Source: Bacillus cereus
GTDB lineage: Bacteria > Bacillota > Bacilli > Bacillales > Bacillaceae_G
DNA: 55,307 nucleotides
NCBI RefSeq assembly: GCF_002584535.1
Contig: NZ_NUOT01000064.1
Span: 1 to 55,307 of the forward strand
Reading direction: 5' to 3'
The position numbers and the translations under genes are program-made. Shown here in pieces: positions 28,160-36,921 of the stretch. The notes beneath the pieces were generated by a model. That model was not told the origin of the DNA. It saw nothing but the letters and a program-made list of their open reading frames with translations, and ran no database searches. The stretch's first letter is position 1. The number at the start of each line of letters is the position of its first letter.

Positions 28160-29431
28160 ATGAATTTGTCAATTGCAGCATTAGAAAACATGAAGTTAAA
28201 AGAATTATATGAGCTTGCGAAAGAATTTAAGATTTCGTATTACAGCAAATTAACAAAGAAAGAGTTAATTTTTGCTATATTAAAAGCTCGCGCAGAAAAA
28301 GAAGGTTTCTTTTTCATGGAAGGTGTACTAGAAATTATTCAATCAGAAGGATTCGGATTTTTACGTCCGATCAACTATTCTCCAAGCTCAGAAGATATCT
28401 ATATTTCAGCTTCGCAAATTCGTCGTTTTGATTTGCGTAATGGAGATAAAGTTTCTGGTAAAGTACGACCTCCGAAAGAAAATGAACGCTATTTTGGATT
28501 GTTACAAGTTGAAGCGGTAAATGGTGATGATCCGGAATCAGCAAAAGAGCGTGTGCATTTCCCTGCATTAACACCGTTATATCCAAATCGTCAAATGAAA
28601 TTGGAAACAGAAACAAAGAAATTATCAACACGCATCATGGATTTAATCGCACCAGTTGGATTTGGACAACGTGGTTTAATTGTCGCGCCTCCTAAGGCTG
28701 GTAAGACGATACTGTTAAAAGAAATTGCTCACAGTGTTACAACAAATCATCCGGAAGCGGAACTGATTGTGCTTTTAATTGATGAGCGTCCAGAGGAAGT
28801 AACGGATATTGAACGTTCTGTCAAAGGTGATGTTGTAAGTTCTACGTTCGATGAAGTGCCGGAAAATCATATTAAGGTAGCTGAGCTTGTATTAGAACGT
28901 GCGATGCGTCTTGTAGAACATAAGAAAGACGTTATCATTTTAATGGATAGTATTACCCGTTTAGCACGTGCTTACAACCTCGTTATCCCGCCAAGTGGAC
29001 GTACATTGTCGGGTGGTATAGACCCAGCTGCGTTCCATCGACCAAAACGATTTTTCGGGGCAGCTCGTAACATCGAAGAGGGCGGTAGCTTAACGATTTT
29101 AGCAACAGCACTTGTTGATACAGGTTCTCGTATGGATGATGTAATCTACGAAGAATTTAAAGGAACTGGTAATATGGAACTTCATTTAGATCGCTCGTTA
29201 GCTGAACGTCGTATCTTCCCGGCGATTGATATTCGCCGCTCTGGTACACGTAAAGAAGATCTATTAATTCCTAAAGAACATCTAGACAAGCTATGGGGTA
29301 TTCGTAAAACAATGCGTGATACACCAGACTTTGTTGAGAGCTTCTTACGTAAGCTGCGTCAAACGAAAACAAATGAAGAATTTTTACAAAACATTGTTGC
29401 GGACTCAAAAAGATATGTAACAACGAAGTAA
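28160..29431 (+). CDS. rho: Transcription termination factor Rho
   Basis: 423-residue hexameric RNA helicase. N-terminal Rho helix domain ([27 protein letters not shown]), cold-shock RNA-binding domain ([25 protein letters not shown]), ATPase with Walker A APPKAGKT and Walker [16 protein letters not shown] loop GRTLSGGID and R loop [12 protein letters not shown]. Full length. Only a weak ribosome site (GTGGTGT) is seen. A terminator follows. Confidence 0.97.
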   Translation: MNLSIAALENMKLKELYELAKEFKISYYSKLTKKELIFAILKARAEKEGFFFMEGVLEIIQSEGFGFLRPINYSPSSEDIYISASQIRRFDLRNGDKVSGKVRPPKENERYFGLLQVEAVNGDDPESAKERVHFPALTPLYPNRQMKLETETKKLSTRIMDLIAPVGFGQRGLIVAPPKAGKTILLKEIAHSVTTNHPEAELIVLLIDERPEEVTDIERSVKGDVVSSTFDEVPENHIKVAELVLERAMRLVEHKKDVIILMDSITRLARAYNLVIPPSGRTLSGGIDPAAFHRPKRFFGAARNIEEGGSLTILATALVDTGSRMDDVIYEEFKGTGNMELHLDRSLAERRIFPAIDIRRSGTRKEDLLIPKEHLDKLWGIRKTMRDTPDFVESFLRKLRQTKTNEEFLQNIVADSKRYVTTK

Positions 29432-29446
29432 AGGGAAACGGTGATG

Positions 29447-29478
29447 ACTCGCTTATTTTTATACTAAGCGAGTTTTTC
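29447..29478 (+). terminator. Terminator of rho
   Basis: ACTCGCTTA and TAAGCGAGT with a nine-base loop, then TTTTT. Confidence 0.85.
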
Positions 29479-29499
29479 CATGCTTTTTTATGAGAGAAA

Positions 29500-29550
29500 T
29501 TTAGCCAATCAGAGCTGGATGAGCCGCTTGCACTTTTATTTTAAAAAGAC
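29500..29550 (-). repeat. Repeat family C fragment
   Basis: GAGCTGGATGAGCCGCTTGCACTTTTATTTTA matches the end of family C in reverse. Similar fragments are at 30700-30727 and 36901-36925. Confidence 0.45.
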
Positions 29551-29562
29551 AAAAACAGGTAG

Positions 29563-29591
29563 TTGCAAAATGAAGTTAGCCTTGTTATAAT
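29563..29591 (+). promoter_or_regulatory. Sigma-A promoter of rpmE2
   Basis: TTGCAA, 17 bases, TATAAT. No Zur-type zinc operator (TAAATCGTAAT dyad) is visible near it. Confidence 0.7.
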
Positions 29592-29686
29592 TTCATCATA
29601 TGTGTTTCATCAATATAGTTGTGATTGCAGCTAAAGATGAAAAACTCTGTTTCGAAAATGATTCAGGGCGGAAGGAGATGAAAAGA

Positions 29687-29932
29687 ATGAAAGCAGGAAT
29701 CCATCCAGATTACAAGAAAGTTGTATTCATGGACACAAACACAGGCTTCAAATTCTTAAGCGGATCTACTAAAGGTTCTAGCGAAACAATTGAGTGGGAA
29801 GATGGAAACACTTATCCATTACTAAAAGTTGAGATCAGTTCTGATTCTCACCCATTCTACACTGGACGTCAGAAGTTTGCTACTGCAGACGGACGTGTTG
29901 ACCGCTTCAATAAGAAATACGGTCTTAAGTAA
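29687..29932 (+). CDS. rpmE2: Ribosomal protein L31 type B (zinc-independent)
   Basis: 81 residues with [20 protein letters not shown] start and YGLK end. It contains no cysteine, so it lacks the zinc ribbon of the A-type protein and has the longer B-type sequence ([20 protein letters not shown]). ATG 29687 is preferred, with AAGGAG nine bases upstream; the earlier ATG at 29678 overlaps this site. In B. subtilis the gene at this place is the zinc-containing rpmE and the B type is Zur-repressed elsewhere. Confidence 0.95.
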   Translation: MKAGIHPDYKKVVFMDTNTGFKFLSGSTKGSSETIEWEDGNTYPLLKVEISSDSHPFYTGRQKFATADGRVDRFNKKYGLK

Positions 29933-29942
29933 TAAAAAACAT

Positions 29943-29982
29943 AAAACAGGCAAGTGTATCTATTCGCTTGTCTGTTTTTTTT
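29943..29982 (+). terminator. Terminator of rpmE2
   Basis: AAACAGGCAAG and CTTGTCTGTTT with a T8 run. Confidence 0.88.
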
Positions 29983-30040
29983 GCGAAAATATTAAACCTT
30001 TACCCTACTTTGGATAAAAAGTAGATGAAAGGAGAGCTCC

Positions 30041-30625
30041 ATGTACTTAATAAATCAAAACGGTTGGATTGAAGTGATTTGCGGAAGTATGTTTTCTGGG
30101 AAATCAGAAGAGCTCATCCGCCGCGTACGTCGTACGCAATTTGCAAAGCAACAGGCGATTGTATTTAAACCATGTATTGATAACCGTTATAGTGAAGAAG
30201 ATGTTGTCTCACATAATGGATTAAAGGTAAGAGCAGTTCCTGTTTCAGCTTCAAAAGATATATTTAATCATATAACAGAAGAAATGGACGTTATTGCAAT
30301 TGATGAGGTGCAGTTCTTTGATGGGGACATTGTGGAAGTGGTGCAAATATTGGCAAATCGTGGCTATCGTGTCATTGTAGCCGGTTTAGACCAAGATTTC
30401 CGTGGTCTACCATTTGGACAAGTTCCTCAGCTGATGGCGATTGCCGAATATGTAACGAAGCTGCAAGCAGTTTGTTCTGTATGCGGATCTCCAGCAAGTC
30501 GTACACAGCGCTTGATTGATAATGAACCAGCTTCTTTTGATGATCCAATTATTTTAGTTGGAGCTTCAGAGTCATATGAGCCGCGTTGCCGTCATTGTCA
30601 TGCGGTACCTACAAAACAAAGATAA
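30041..30625 (+). CDS. tdk: Thymidine kinase
   Basis: 194 residues; phosphorylates thymidine for salvage. P-loop [11 protein letters not shown], catalytic Glu in [12 protein letters not shown], substrate lid region, and zinc ligands CSVCGSPA and CRHCH. GGAGAG precedes the ATG. Conserved order rpmE-tdk-prfA. Confidence 0.96.
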   Translation: MYLINQNGWIEVICGSMFSGKSEELIRRVRRTQFAKQQAIVFKPCIDNRYSEEDVVSHNGLKVRAVPVSASKDIFNHITEEMDVIAIDEVQFFDGDIVEVVQILANRGYRVIVAGLDQDFRGLPFGQVPQLMAIAEYVTKLQAVCSVCGSPASRTQRLIDNEPASFDDPIILVGASESYEPRCRHCHAVPTKQR

Positions 30626-30627
30626 GT

Positions 30628-30657
30628 GAAACTCGCTACATAGGGCGGGTTTTTTTC
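30628..30657 (+). terminator. Terminator of tdk
   Basis: AAACTCGC and GGCGGGTTT with T7. Confidence 0.75.
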
Positions 30658-30799
30658 GAAAATAGATGAAGATTGGGGCAAGCTCTTTGTGTGTCAGAAC
30701 TAAGCGAGCCGCCTGCGCTTTTAAAATAATAATTTGCGTTTTTTTGATTAAGTACCATATACTATTTGTATTAGATACTAGGATGTTGAGGTGAATGGT

Positions 30800-31867
30800 G
30801 TGTTAGATCGTTTGCAAGCTGTAGAAGATCGTTATGAGAAGTTAAACGAATTATTAAGTGATCCAGAGGTTATTAGTGATTCGAATAAACTTCGTGAATA
30901 TTCAAAGGAACAATCTGATATTCAAGAAACAGTAGAGGTGTACCGTGAATATAAAGATGTTCGTGAGCAATTACGAGACGCGAAGGCAATGTTAGAAGAT
31001 AAGTTAGATGCTGACATGCGTGAAATGGTAAAGGAAGAAGTTTCTGAGCTAGAGAGGCAAGAGAAGGAATTATCAGAGCGTCTGAAAATTTTACTTGTTC
31101 CAAAAGACCCGAACGATGATAAAAACGTTATCGTAGAGGTACGTGGTGCTGCTGGTGGCGATGAGGCTGCTTTATTTGCCGGTGACTTATACCGTATGTA
31201 TAGCCGTTATGCTGAGGTGCAAGGTTGGAAAACTGAAATTATCGAGGCAAGCTATACAGAATTAGGTGGATATAAAGAGATTATCTTTATGATCAACGGT
31301 AAAGGTGCTTTCGCAAAATTGAAATTTGAAAATGGTGCACACCGTGTGCAACGTGTTCCGGAAACAGAATCTGGGGGACGTATCCATACTTCTACAGCAA
31401 CTGTAGCTGTATTACCAGAAGCGGAAGAAGTGGAAATCGATATTCATGAAAAAGATGTTCGTGTTGATACGTTTGCTTCTAGTGGACCTGGTGGACAAAG
31501 TGTTAATACAACGATGTCAGCGGTACGTTTAACGCATTTACCGACTGGTGTAGTTGTATCTTGTCAGGATGAAAAGTCACAAATTAAGAACAAAGAAAAA
31601 GCAATGAAAGTATTACGTGCGCGTGTTTATGATAAGTTTAGGCAAGAAGCTCAGGCTGAGTACGATCAAAACCGTAAGCAAGCTGTTGGTACGGGAGACC
31701 GTTCAGAGCGTATCCGTACGTATAACTTCCCGCAAAACCGTGTTACAGACCATCGAATCGGTTTAACGATTCAAAAGCTAGATCAAATCTTACAAGGTAA
31801 GTTAGATGATTTCATTAACGCCTTAGTGATGGAAGATCAAGCGCAAAAGATGGAGGCAGCTGAGTAA
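30800..31867 (+). CDS. prfA: Peptide chain release factor 1
   Basis: 355 residues; recognises UAA and UAG. GGQ motif in [11 protein letters not shown] for peptidyl-tRNA hydrolysis, and the UAA/UAG anticodon-like loop lies upstream near the [12 protein letters not shown] region. GTG 30800 is chosen because GAGGTGA lies six bases upstream; another in-frame GTG nine bases earlier overlaps that site. Overlaps prmC by one base. Confidence 0.96.
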   Translation: MLDRLQAVEDRYEKLNELLSDPEVISDSNKLREYSKEQSDIQETVEVYREYKDVREQLRDAKAMLEDKLDADMREMVKEEVSELERQEKELSERLKILLVPKDPNDDKNVIVEVRGAAGGDEAALFAGDLYRMYSRYAEVQGWKTEIIEASYTELGGYKEIIFMINGKGAFAKLKFENGAHRVQRVPETESGGRIHTSTATVAVLPEAEEVEIDIHEKDVRVDTFASSGPGGQSVNTTMSAVRLTHLPTGVVVSCQDEKSQIKNKEKAMKVLRARVYDKFRQEAQAEYDQNRKQAVGTGDRSERIRTYNFPQNRVTDHRIGLTIQKLDQILQGKLDDFINALVMEDQAQKMEAAE

Positions 31868-32718
31868 TGCGTGTCTATGAAGCCCTGAAATGGGCTTCTT
31901 CTTTTTTACAAGAAAATGGGCGAGATGAAAATGCGGGAGAAATCGTCCTTTGTCATGTATTAAAGACGAACCGAACAGGTTTAATGATGAATATGCGCGA
32001 AGCAATATCTGAGGAACAAGAGAAGACTTTTACGGAATTTATTCACAAACACGTTGATGGGATTCCTGTTCAATATATGATTGGATATGAAATGTTTTAT
32101 GGTCGTTCGTTTTTTGTAAATGAAGAGGTGTTAATACCGAGGCCAGAAACAGAAGAGCTTATAGTAGGTGTGCTAGATAGAGTCCAGCGTATGTTTGGGA
32201 AGCGGGAACTACATGTAGCTGATATTGGTACGGGGAGTGGAGCTATTTCAATTACACTTGCCTTAGAAAATCAAAATCTTCATGTATATACAGTAGATAT
32301 TGCGCAGGAATCGATTGAAGTTGCGAAAGAAAATGCAAAAGCATTAGGCGCCAATGTAACCTTCTATCATGGTGATTTATTATCACCGTTTTATGAAACA
32401 GGACAAAAATTAGATGTTGTTGTTTCCAATCCGCCTTATATTCCAGAAGAAGACTGGAGAGGTCTTTCTCCGGTTGTAAAAGAGCATGAACCAAAGCGTG
32501 CACTTGTAGGCGGGGAAGATGGACTTGATTTTTATCGTCGTTTTATGGAAGAGTTGCCAAACGTTTTGCACAAGAAAGCGATTGTTGCTTTTGAAATAGG
32601 TGTAGGGCAAGGTGAGGATGTAAAAGAATTATTGAAACAGACATTCCCACATGCAGATGTAGAAGTTGTCTTTGATATTAACGGAAAAGATCGTATGGTC
32701 TTTGCAGAGATGGAGTAA
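31867..32718 (+). CDS. prmC: Release factor glutamine methyltransferase
   Basis: 283 residues. SAM site ADIGTGSGAISITLAL, catalytic NPPY motif in VVSNPPYIPEED. Methylates the Gln of the GGQ motif in release factors, and is translationally coupled to prfA, whose product it modifies. Confidence 0.95.
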   Translation: MRVYEALKWASSFLQENGRDENAGEIVLCHVLKTNRTGLMMNMREAISEEQEKTFTEFIHKHVDGIPVQYMIGYEMFYGRSFFVNEEVLIPRPETEELIVGVLDRVQRMFGKRELHVADIGTGSGAISITLALENQNLHVYTVDIAQESIEVAKENAKALGANVTFYHGDLLSPFYETGQKLDVVVSNPPYIPEEDWRGLSPVVKEHEPKRALVGGEDGLDFYRRFMEELPNVLHKKAIVAFEIGVGQGEDVKELLKQTFPHADVEVVFDINGKDRMVFAEME

Positions 32719-32743
32719 GGTAGAACCTTACTCCATTTTTTTA
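32712..32743 (+). terminator. Terminator of prmC
   Basis: GGAGTAAGGT and ACCTTACTCC around AGA, followed by ATTTTTTT; the left arm overlaps the stop codon. Confidence 0.88.
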
Positions 32744-32768
32744 TGTTGATTTGTTGCATATACATCAC

Positions 32769-32883
32769 GGTTATGAAAACAAAAGAAGTTCTCCACTCGT
32801 TTTCTCCTTTTGTTTTCATGTGGAACGGGGTAGGAAAAGGCCCTGACCGCATCTGTACATGGCTAGATGCTCTTTCCCATCCA
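32769..32883 (-). repeat. Repeat family B, copy 2 (reverse orientation)
   Basis: On the minus strand it reads GGGAAAGAGCATCT, AGATGCGGTCAGGGCCTTTT, then ATGAAAACAAAAGGAGAAAA and CTTTTGTTTTCATAACC. It aligns with copies at 19764 and 35537. GCATCT/AGATGC makes the first hairpin and ATGAAAACAAAAG/CTTTTGTTTTCAT a second 13-base-pair one. A small frame starts in the second (MKTKGENEWRTSFVFI). Confidence 0.7.
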
Positions 32884-32992
32884 CAAAGAAAGGTTTTATA
32901 TCCTCGAAAGTTTTTCTATAGATTTAGAATTTAATAGTTTAGAAAGAGGTAAGTGTGTCTACACTGTTTACCAGAAGGGACGGTGCAAAGAC

Positions 32993-33841
32993 ATGAAAAA
33001 ACAAGTGATTGCCTATTTTCTTTTATTATTAATTGGTGCACAGCTACTTGTGCAGTTTGGATATATGAAAGCTGATGCGAAGGGGAATACTGTTATCCCG
33101 AAAGAAGCTGTACGATTACGTATTTTAGCAAATAGCGATTCAGATAAAGATCAAGCGTTAAAGCGTAAAGTGCGCGACGAAGTAAAAGCACAAATTGATG
33201 GCTGGGTAGCAGATTTGAAATCATTTGAGGATGCACGTCGTGTCATTCAAAGTCACATCCCGGAAATTGAAAAAACAGTTGCTGAAACATTAAAGCGAGA
33301 AGGAAGTAAAGAATCCTTTCAAGTTACATTTGGGAAAAACATTAAATTTCCTACAAAAGTATATGGGAATTTTATTTATCCAGCAGGGGAATATGAAGCA
33401 GTACTCATTTCAATTGGAAAGGGTGAAGGTGCAAATTGGTGGTGCGTGTTATTCCCACCGATGTGTTTTCTAGACTTCTCAAGTGGATCAGCGGTAAAAA
33501 AAGAAGAGCATGTTGTAAAAGCGGAATCAATTGATGAGGAAGAACAACCAGTAGCACTGAAGGAAGAAAAAGAAGAAGTATCGAAGCAAACAATAGGACA
33601 AGAAACATCGAAAAAAGAGGTTGCTTCAAAAGTGCAAACTGCTGTGAAAGAGACAAGTAAAAAGCCTGCGCAAGAAAAAAGCGTGAAACAGGAAGAAAAA
33701 CAGCTGGTGGAAAAAACAGAAAAAACGGCTGAAAAGAAACAAGAGCAAACAATTGAAACAGTAGAAGTAGAAGAGCAAGAGGACAAGCCAGAAGTTAAAT
33801 TATTTATTGTAGAAGTATTTTCCTCATTATTTTCTAAATAA
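32993..33841 (+). CDS. spoIIR: SpoIIR, forespore signalling protein of sporulation
   Basis: 282 residues. N-terminal membrane anchor or signal (IAYFLLLLIGAQLLVQFGY), then the SpoIIR domain (VIPKEAVRLRILANSDSDKD, YGNFIYPAGEYEAVLISIG, NWWCVLFPPMCFLDF). Made in the forespore under sigma F, it triggers SpoIIGA to process pro-sigma E in the mother cell. After the domain comes a tail of about 100 residues rich in Lys and Glu (KKEEHVVKAESIDEEEQPV...), making it longer than the ~224-residue B. subtilis protein. ATG 32993 starts the signal sequence; the upstream extension is not protein-like. Confidence 0.93.
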   Translation: MKKQVIAYFLLLLIGAQLLVQFGYMKADAKGNTVIPKEAVRLRILANSDSDKDQALKRKVRDEVKAQIDGWVADLKSFEDARRVIQSHIPEIEKTVAETLKREGSKESFQVTFGKNIKFPTKVYGNFIYPAGEYEAVLISIGKGEGANWWCVLFPPMCFLDFSSGSAVKKEEHVVKAESIDEEEQPVALKEEKEEVSKQTIGQETSKKEVASKVQTAVKETSKKPAQEKSVKQEEKQLVEKTEKTAEKKQEQTIETVEVEEQEDKPEVKLFIVEVFSSLFSK

Positions 33842-33891
33842 GTACTATTTTTGAATCCTTCCCCATATATAGAAATGAGGAGGGATTTGCT

Positions 33892-34350
33892 GTGAAAAAA
33901 ACTTATTTTGCTACAAAAGATGATGTTGATAGGTTACATTCTTTTTTCGGACAAGCTAATAAAAAAGATGATAAAATAAATGAGTTATACGGGCAATTTA
34001 TGATAATGGAAGATAACGGAGAAATCCAGGCTGTCATTGGTTATGAACAAAAAGGAGAGAACGCACTCATTCGTTCTTGTTTGTTCACACCTGCTGTGGA
34101 TAATGAGACTTTCTTATATTTTTTTGAAATGTTTTTGCAGTATATGAAAGAGAAAAATATCTGGCAAGTATATTTACTCACAAATCATCCACAATCTGTG
34201 ACTATATTTCAGTTTTTCAACTTTATATCTGTGGAAAAAGATCAAGTGTCAGATGATATTCAGCAACTAGAACATTTTTGTGAAAATATAAAACAGCAGG
34301 ATGTAATAATACTAAATTGTCAGCTATTCACAAAGTTATCCACGGATTAA
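33892..34350 (+). CDS. ywlB: GNAT-like protein YwlB
   Basis: 152 residues resembling a small N-acetyltransferase fold (IQAVIGYEQKGENALIRSCL, VYLLTNHPQSVTIFQFFNF). Conserved in Bacillus between spoIIR and ywlC. Substrate unknown and the acetyl-CoA loop is not classical. GTG start behind GAGGAGG. Confidence 0.75.
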   Translation: MKKTYFATKDDVDRLHSFFGQANKKDDKINELYGQFMIMEDNGEIQAVIGYEQKGENALIRSCLFTPAVDNETFLYFFEMFLQYMKEKNIWQVYLLTNHPQSVTIFQFFNFISVEKDQVSDDIQQLEHFCENIKQQDVIILNCQLFTKLSTD

Positions 34351-34517
34351 TTAGGTTTATCCACATTTTGTGGATAAACCTTGTTTGTCTTTTGGATAAA
34401 TGTCATAGTAAACTAACAATAGACAAGTATTTCATGGAAGAAAAGGACGTGTGAAAAAATGCATACAAATATGTGGGTTGTGGATAATGTTGTGGAAATA
34501 AAAAAAGATTATCCACA
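34185..34517. promoter_or_regulatory. DnaA-box cluster at the 5' end of ywlC
   Basis: Exact TTATCCACA boxes (either strand) at 34357-34365, 34369-34377, 34479-34487 and 34509-34517. One-mismatch boxes lie at 34185-34193, 34230-34238, 34336-34344 and 34391-34399. A further exact box is inside ywlC at 35232-35240. In B. subtilis the ywlC region is a known DnaA-binding cluster outside the origin, so the site appears conserved. Confidence 0.75.
34353..34393 (+). terminator. Terminator of ywlB built from two inverted DnaA boxes
   Basis: AGGTTTATCCACA / TGTGGATAAACCT with a three-base loop, then TTGTTTGTCTTTT. Both arms are DnaA boxes. Confidence 0.7.
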
Positions 34518-35502
34518 ATTACAAGAAGCAGCAAGATTATTAAGAGAAAATGAAGCAATTGCCTTTCCAACTGAAACGGTTTATGGACTAGGAGCAAATG
34601 CGATGAATGATGAAGCGATTGCGAAGATTTTTGAAGCAAAAGGCAGACCGAGTGATAATCCACTTATTGTCCACATTGGTGCAAAATCACAATTAGGAGA
34701 AATTGTTAGAGAAATTACGCCGGTTGCGGAAGAATTAATGAAGCATTTTTGGCCGGGGCCATTAACGATTATTTTGCCTAAAAAAGATGGGATTTCAGAG
34801 AAGGTTACAGCGGGCTTAGATACGGTTGGAGTGAGAATGCCGGATCATCCAGTGGCACTTGCTCTTATTGAGGAAGCAAATGTACCTGTCGCAGCGCCAA
34901 GTGCTAATCGTTCTGGACGCCCAAGTCCAACACTTGCATCTCACGTATATGAAGATTTAAATGGGAAAATTGCTGGTATTGTTGACGGCGGTGCAACAGG
35001 TGTTGGCGTTGAATCAACAGTAATAGATTGTACAAGTGACGTGCCAACGATTTTACGTCCAGGCGGGATTACGAAGGAGCAATTAGAAGACGTGATCGGA
35101 ACAGTTTCTTTGGATCCTGCGCTAAAAGATGAAAAAGAGAAACCGAAGGCGCCAGGAATGAAATATACCCATTATGCACCGAAAGCACCACTTAGTATTG
35201 TAGAAGGATCACGTGATTTTATTCAACAGCTTGTGGATAAGAAGAAAAGTGAAGGTTATGCAGTCGGTGTATTAACGACAGAAGAGAATCAACATGTGTA
35301 TAAAGCAGATGTTGTGTTATCTTGTGGTATGCGAAGTGATTTAGCAAGCGTTGCGACGAAATTATACGATGTGCTTCGAACATTCGATGCTAGTAAAGTG
35401 GATATGATTTTTAGTGAGTCATTTCCGAATGAAGGAATTGGAAATGCAATTATGAACCGTCTAACGAAAGCAGCGGGGCATCATATTATTATTGAAGAGT
35501 AG
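34459..35502 (+). CDS. ywlC: Threonylcarbamoyl-AMP synthase, Sua5 type
   Basis: 347 residues: an N-terminal YrdC domain (AIAFPTETVYGLGANAMND, KGRPSDNPLIVHI, PSANRSGRPSPT) and the extra C-terminal Sua5 domain (PGMKYTHYAPKAPLSIVEG). Makes the threonylcarbamoyl-adenylate used in t6A modification of ANN-decoding tRNAs. Its 5' end carries two DnaA boxes. GGACGTG precedes the ATG. Confidence 0.95.
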   Translation: MHTNMWVVDNVVEIKKDYPQLQEAARLLRENEAIAFPTETVYGLGANAMNDEAIAKIFEAKGRPSDNPLIVHIGAKSQLGEIVREITPVAEELMKHFWPGPLTIILPKKDGISEKVTAGLDTVGVRMPDHPVALALIEEANVPVAAPSANRSGRPSPTLASHVYEDLNGKIAGIVDGGATGVGVESTVIDCTSDVPTILRPGGITKEQLEDVIGTVSLDPALKDEKEKPKAPGMKYTHYAPKAPLSIVEGSRDFIQQLVDKKKSEGYAVGVLTTEENQHVYKADVVLSCGMRSDLASVATKLYDVLRTFDASKVDMIFSESFPNEGIGNAIMNRLTKAAGHHIIIEE

Positions 35503-35536
35503 ATGGGTTGAAAAATGAGATAAAAACCTATTTTTT

Positions 35537-35650
35537 AAGGTGGGAGAGAGGATCCGCTTATGTATAGAAGCGGTTACCACCTTTTTTAGCCACATGCCAA
35601 GTGAAACCAGAAGGAGAAAACGAGTGTGGTTTACCTTTTGTTTTCATAAC
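35537..35650 (+). repeat. Repeat family B, copy 3
   Basis: AAGGTGGGAGAGAGGATCCG, CCGCTTATGTATAGAAGCGG and CCACCTTTTTTAGCC: a nested hairpin (AAGGTGG/CCACCTT outside, CCGCTT/AAGCGG inside) with a T run, then GTGAAACCAGAAGGAGAAAA and TTTTGTTTTCATAAC. It lies between ywlC and mntP. Confidence 0.75.
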
Positions 35651-35774
35651 TCGTGATGAGAAGATTGAACAATTGAAACGAAGGTATCCTGTAAAGATTT
35701 TGCTGGAAGTTTCAAGTTATCTAGAAGAAATTCGTAGATTCTATTTTTCCTCGGATGAGCATATTGTGAAGTAG
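35601..35774 (+). CDS. Hypothetical 57-residue ORF starting in repeat B
   Basis: GTG-initiated frame MKPEGENECGLPFVFITRDE... ending SSDEHIVK, stopping 22 bases before mntP. The first 17 or so codons are inside repeat family B and match the frames in the two other copies; the rest is unique, charged and helical in character. No ribosome site is visible, so it may be an untranslated relic or a leader frame. Confidence 0.3.
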   Translation: MKPEGENECGLPFVFITRDEKIEQLKRRYPVKILLEVSSYLEEIRRFYFSSDEHIVK

Positions 35775-35795
35775 CGAGTCCGAGGAGGGACGAGA

Positions 35796-36344
35796 ATGAC
35801 GATCGAACAAATACTACCGTTGTTTATAATGGCATTTGCCTTAGGAATGGATGCATTTTCTGTAAGCCTCGGCATGGGGATGGTAGCCCTTAGAATGCGA
35901 CAAATCATGTATATCGGTATGACAATAGGGGTGTTTCATATTGTTATGCCGTTTCTTGGTATGATACTAGGACGTTTTTTATCGGAGACATTTGGTCATA
36001 TGGCAACTGTTGCCGGGGCTATTTTATTAATTGGATTAGGGTTTTATATTGTATACTCTGCAATTTTAGAAGGGGAAGAGACAAGATCTGCTCCGGTGGG
36101 GATAAGTTTACTTGTATTTGCGTTTAGTGTGAGTGTTGATAGTTTTTCGGTTGGGCTCAGCCTTGGGATTTACGGAGCACAAATGATTGTAACAATCTTA
36201 CTATTTGGACTGGTTAGTATGATATTAGCCTGGAGTGGTTTACTAATTGGAAGACATGCAAAGCGTTTACTTGGTATGTACGGTGAAGTAATCGGGGGTA
36301 TCATTCTTGTTGGTTTTGGATTATGTCTTCTTTTTCCAATATAA
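35796..36344 (+). CDS. mntP: Manganese efflux pump MntP
   Basis: 182 residues, six hydrophobic segments in two repeats, each starting with a conserved Asp motif: [17 protein letters not shown] and [16 protein letters not shown]. Exports Mn(II). B. subtilis name YwlD. GAGGAGGGACGAG precedes the ATG. I see no yybP-ykoY manganese riboswitch in the leader. Confidence 0.93.
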   Translation: MTIEQILPLFIMAFALGMDAFSVSLGMGMVALRMRQIMYIGMTIGVFHIVMPFLGMILGRFLSETFGHMATVAGAILLIGLGFYIVYSAILEGEETRSAPVGISLLVFAFSVSVDSFSVGLSLGIYGAQMIVTILLFGLVSMILAWSGLLIGRHAKRLLGMYGEVIGGIILVGFGLCLLFPI

Positions 36345-36568
36345 TCTTGCTACGATATAAGAAAATGGTACATCTGTTTTGTTTATATTTTTTTCAAGAT
36401 AGTTACACATGCTTGTTGTTTTGCGGTTATTTTACAAATAACAGTGCTGGACTAAACTAGATTCATTCGTGAACGGTGAATATAAATTAATTCCTTTCTG
36501 TACAAAACATTTTTTCTAACAGTTGTTATTCTAATGGAAAATCTTATATGGTAAAAAGGATGATAGGA

Positions 36569-36844
36569 ATGACAAGGATAAAACAAGTTTTTGGTATTAT
36601 TATTAGTTTTTTCGTATTTTGGTTTAGTGTGCTCGGTGTACAAATGTTTGCGGAATTTCTAAATATAGATTCTTTAAAATTCATTCAGGGGAGAACAGAA
36701 GCAGCTCGTATGTTTTATTCTCCTTACCCATTTGTAATCGTTTTTCTTATTACATTACTTTCGCTCTATTTCTTTGTTATAAAGCTTGGGAATCCGAAAA
36801 AGGAAAGTGCGCCTGTGTTAGAGAAAAAGCGCGGGGAAGTATAA
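36569..36844 (+). CDS. Small membrane protein of unknown function
   Basis: 91 residues with two hydrophobic segments (QVFGIIISFFVFWFSVLGVQ, FVIVFLITLLSLYFFVIKLG) and a basic tail. Start at ATG 36569 behind AAAAGGATGATAGG; two earlier in-frame ATG codons (36548, 36560) are possible. Not recognised as a named family. Followed by a terminator. Confidence 0.7.
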   Translation: MTRIKQVFGIIISFFVFWFSVLGVQMFAEFLNIDSLKFIQGRTEAARMFYSPYPFVIVFLITLLSLYFFVIKLGNPKKESAPVLEKKRGEV

Positions 36845-36853
36845 TATATAGAA

Positions 36854-36891
36854 GAAGACCAGCTTGTGTGATGCCTAGGCTGGTCTTTTTG
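36854..36891 (+). terminator. Terminator
   Basis: AAGACCAGC and GCTGGTCTT with T5, after the small membrane protein gene. Confidence 0.8.
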
Positions 36892-36921
36892 TGTTATAAA
36901 ATGAGCGAGCCGCTTTCGCTT

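Noticed and set aside
32743-32934. 63-codon plus-strand frame before spoIIR
   Set aside because: It is the antisense of a family B repeat, lacks a ribosome site and has no family likeness.
33376-33786. Long minus-strand frames opposite spoIIR
   Set aside because: Ser/Phe/Cys-rich shadow of the Lys/Glu-rich tail codons on the other strand.
35537-35650. Repeat B before mntP as a manganese riboswitch
   Set aside because: Lacks the conserved yybP-ykoY loop sequences, and the same element occurs at two other places unrelated to manganese.
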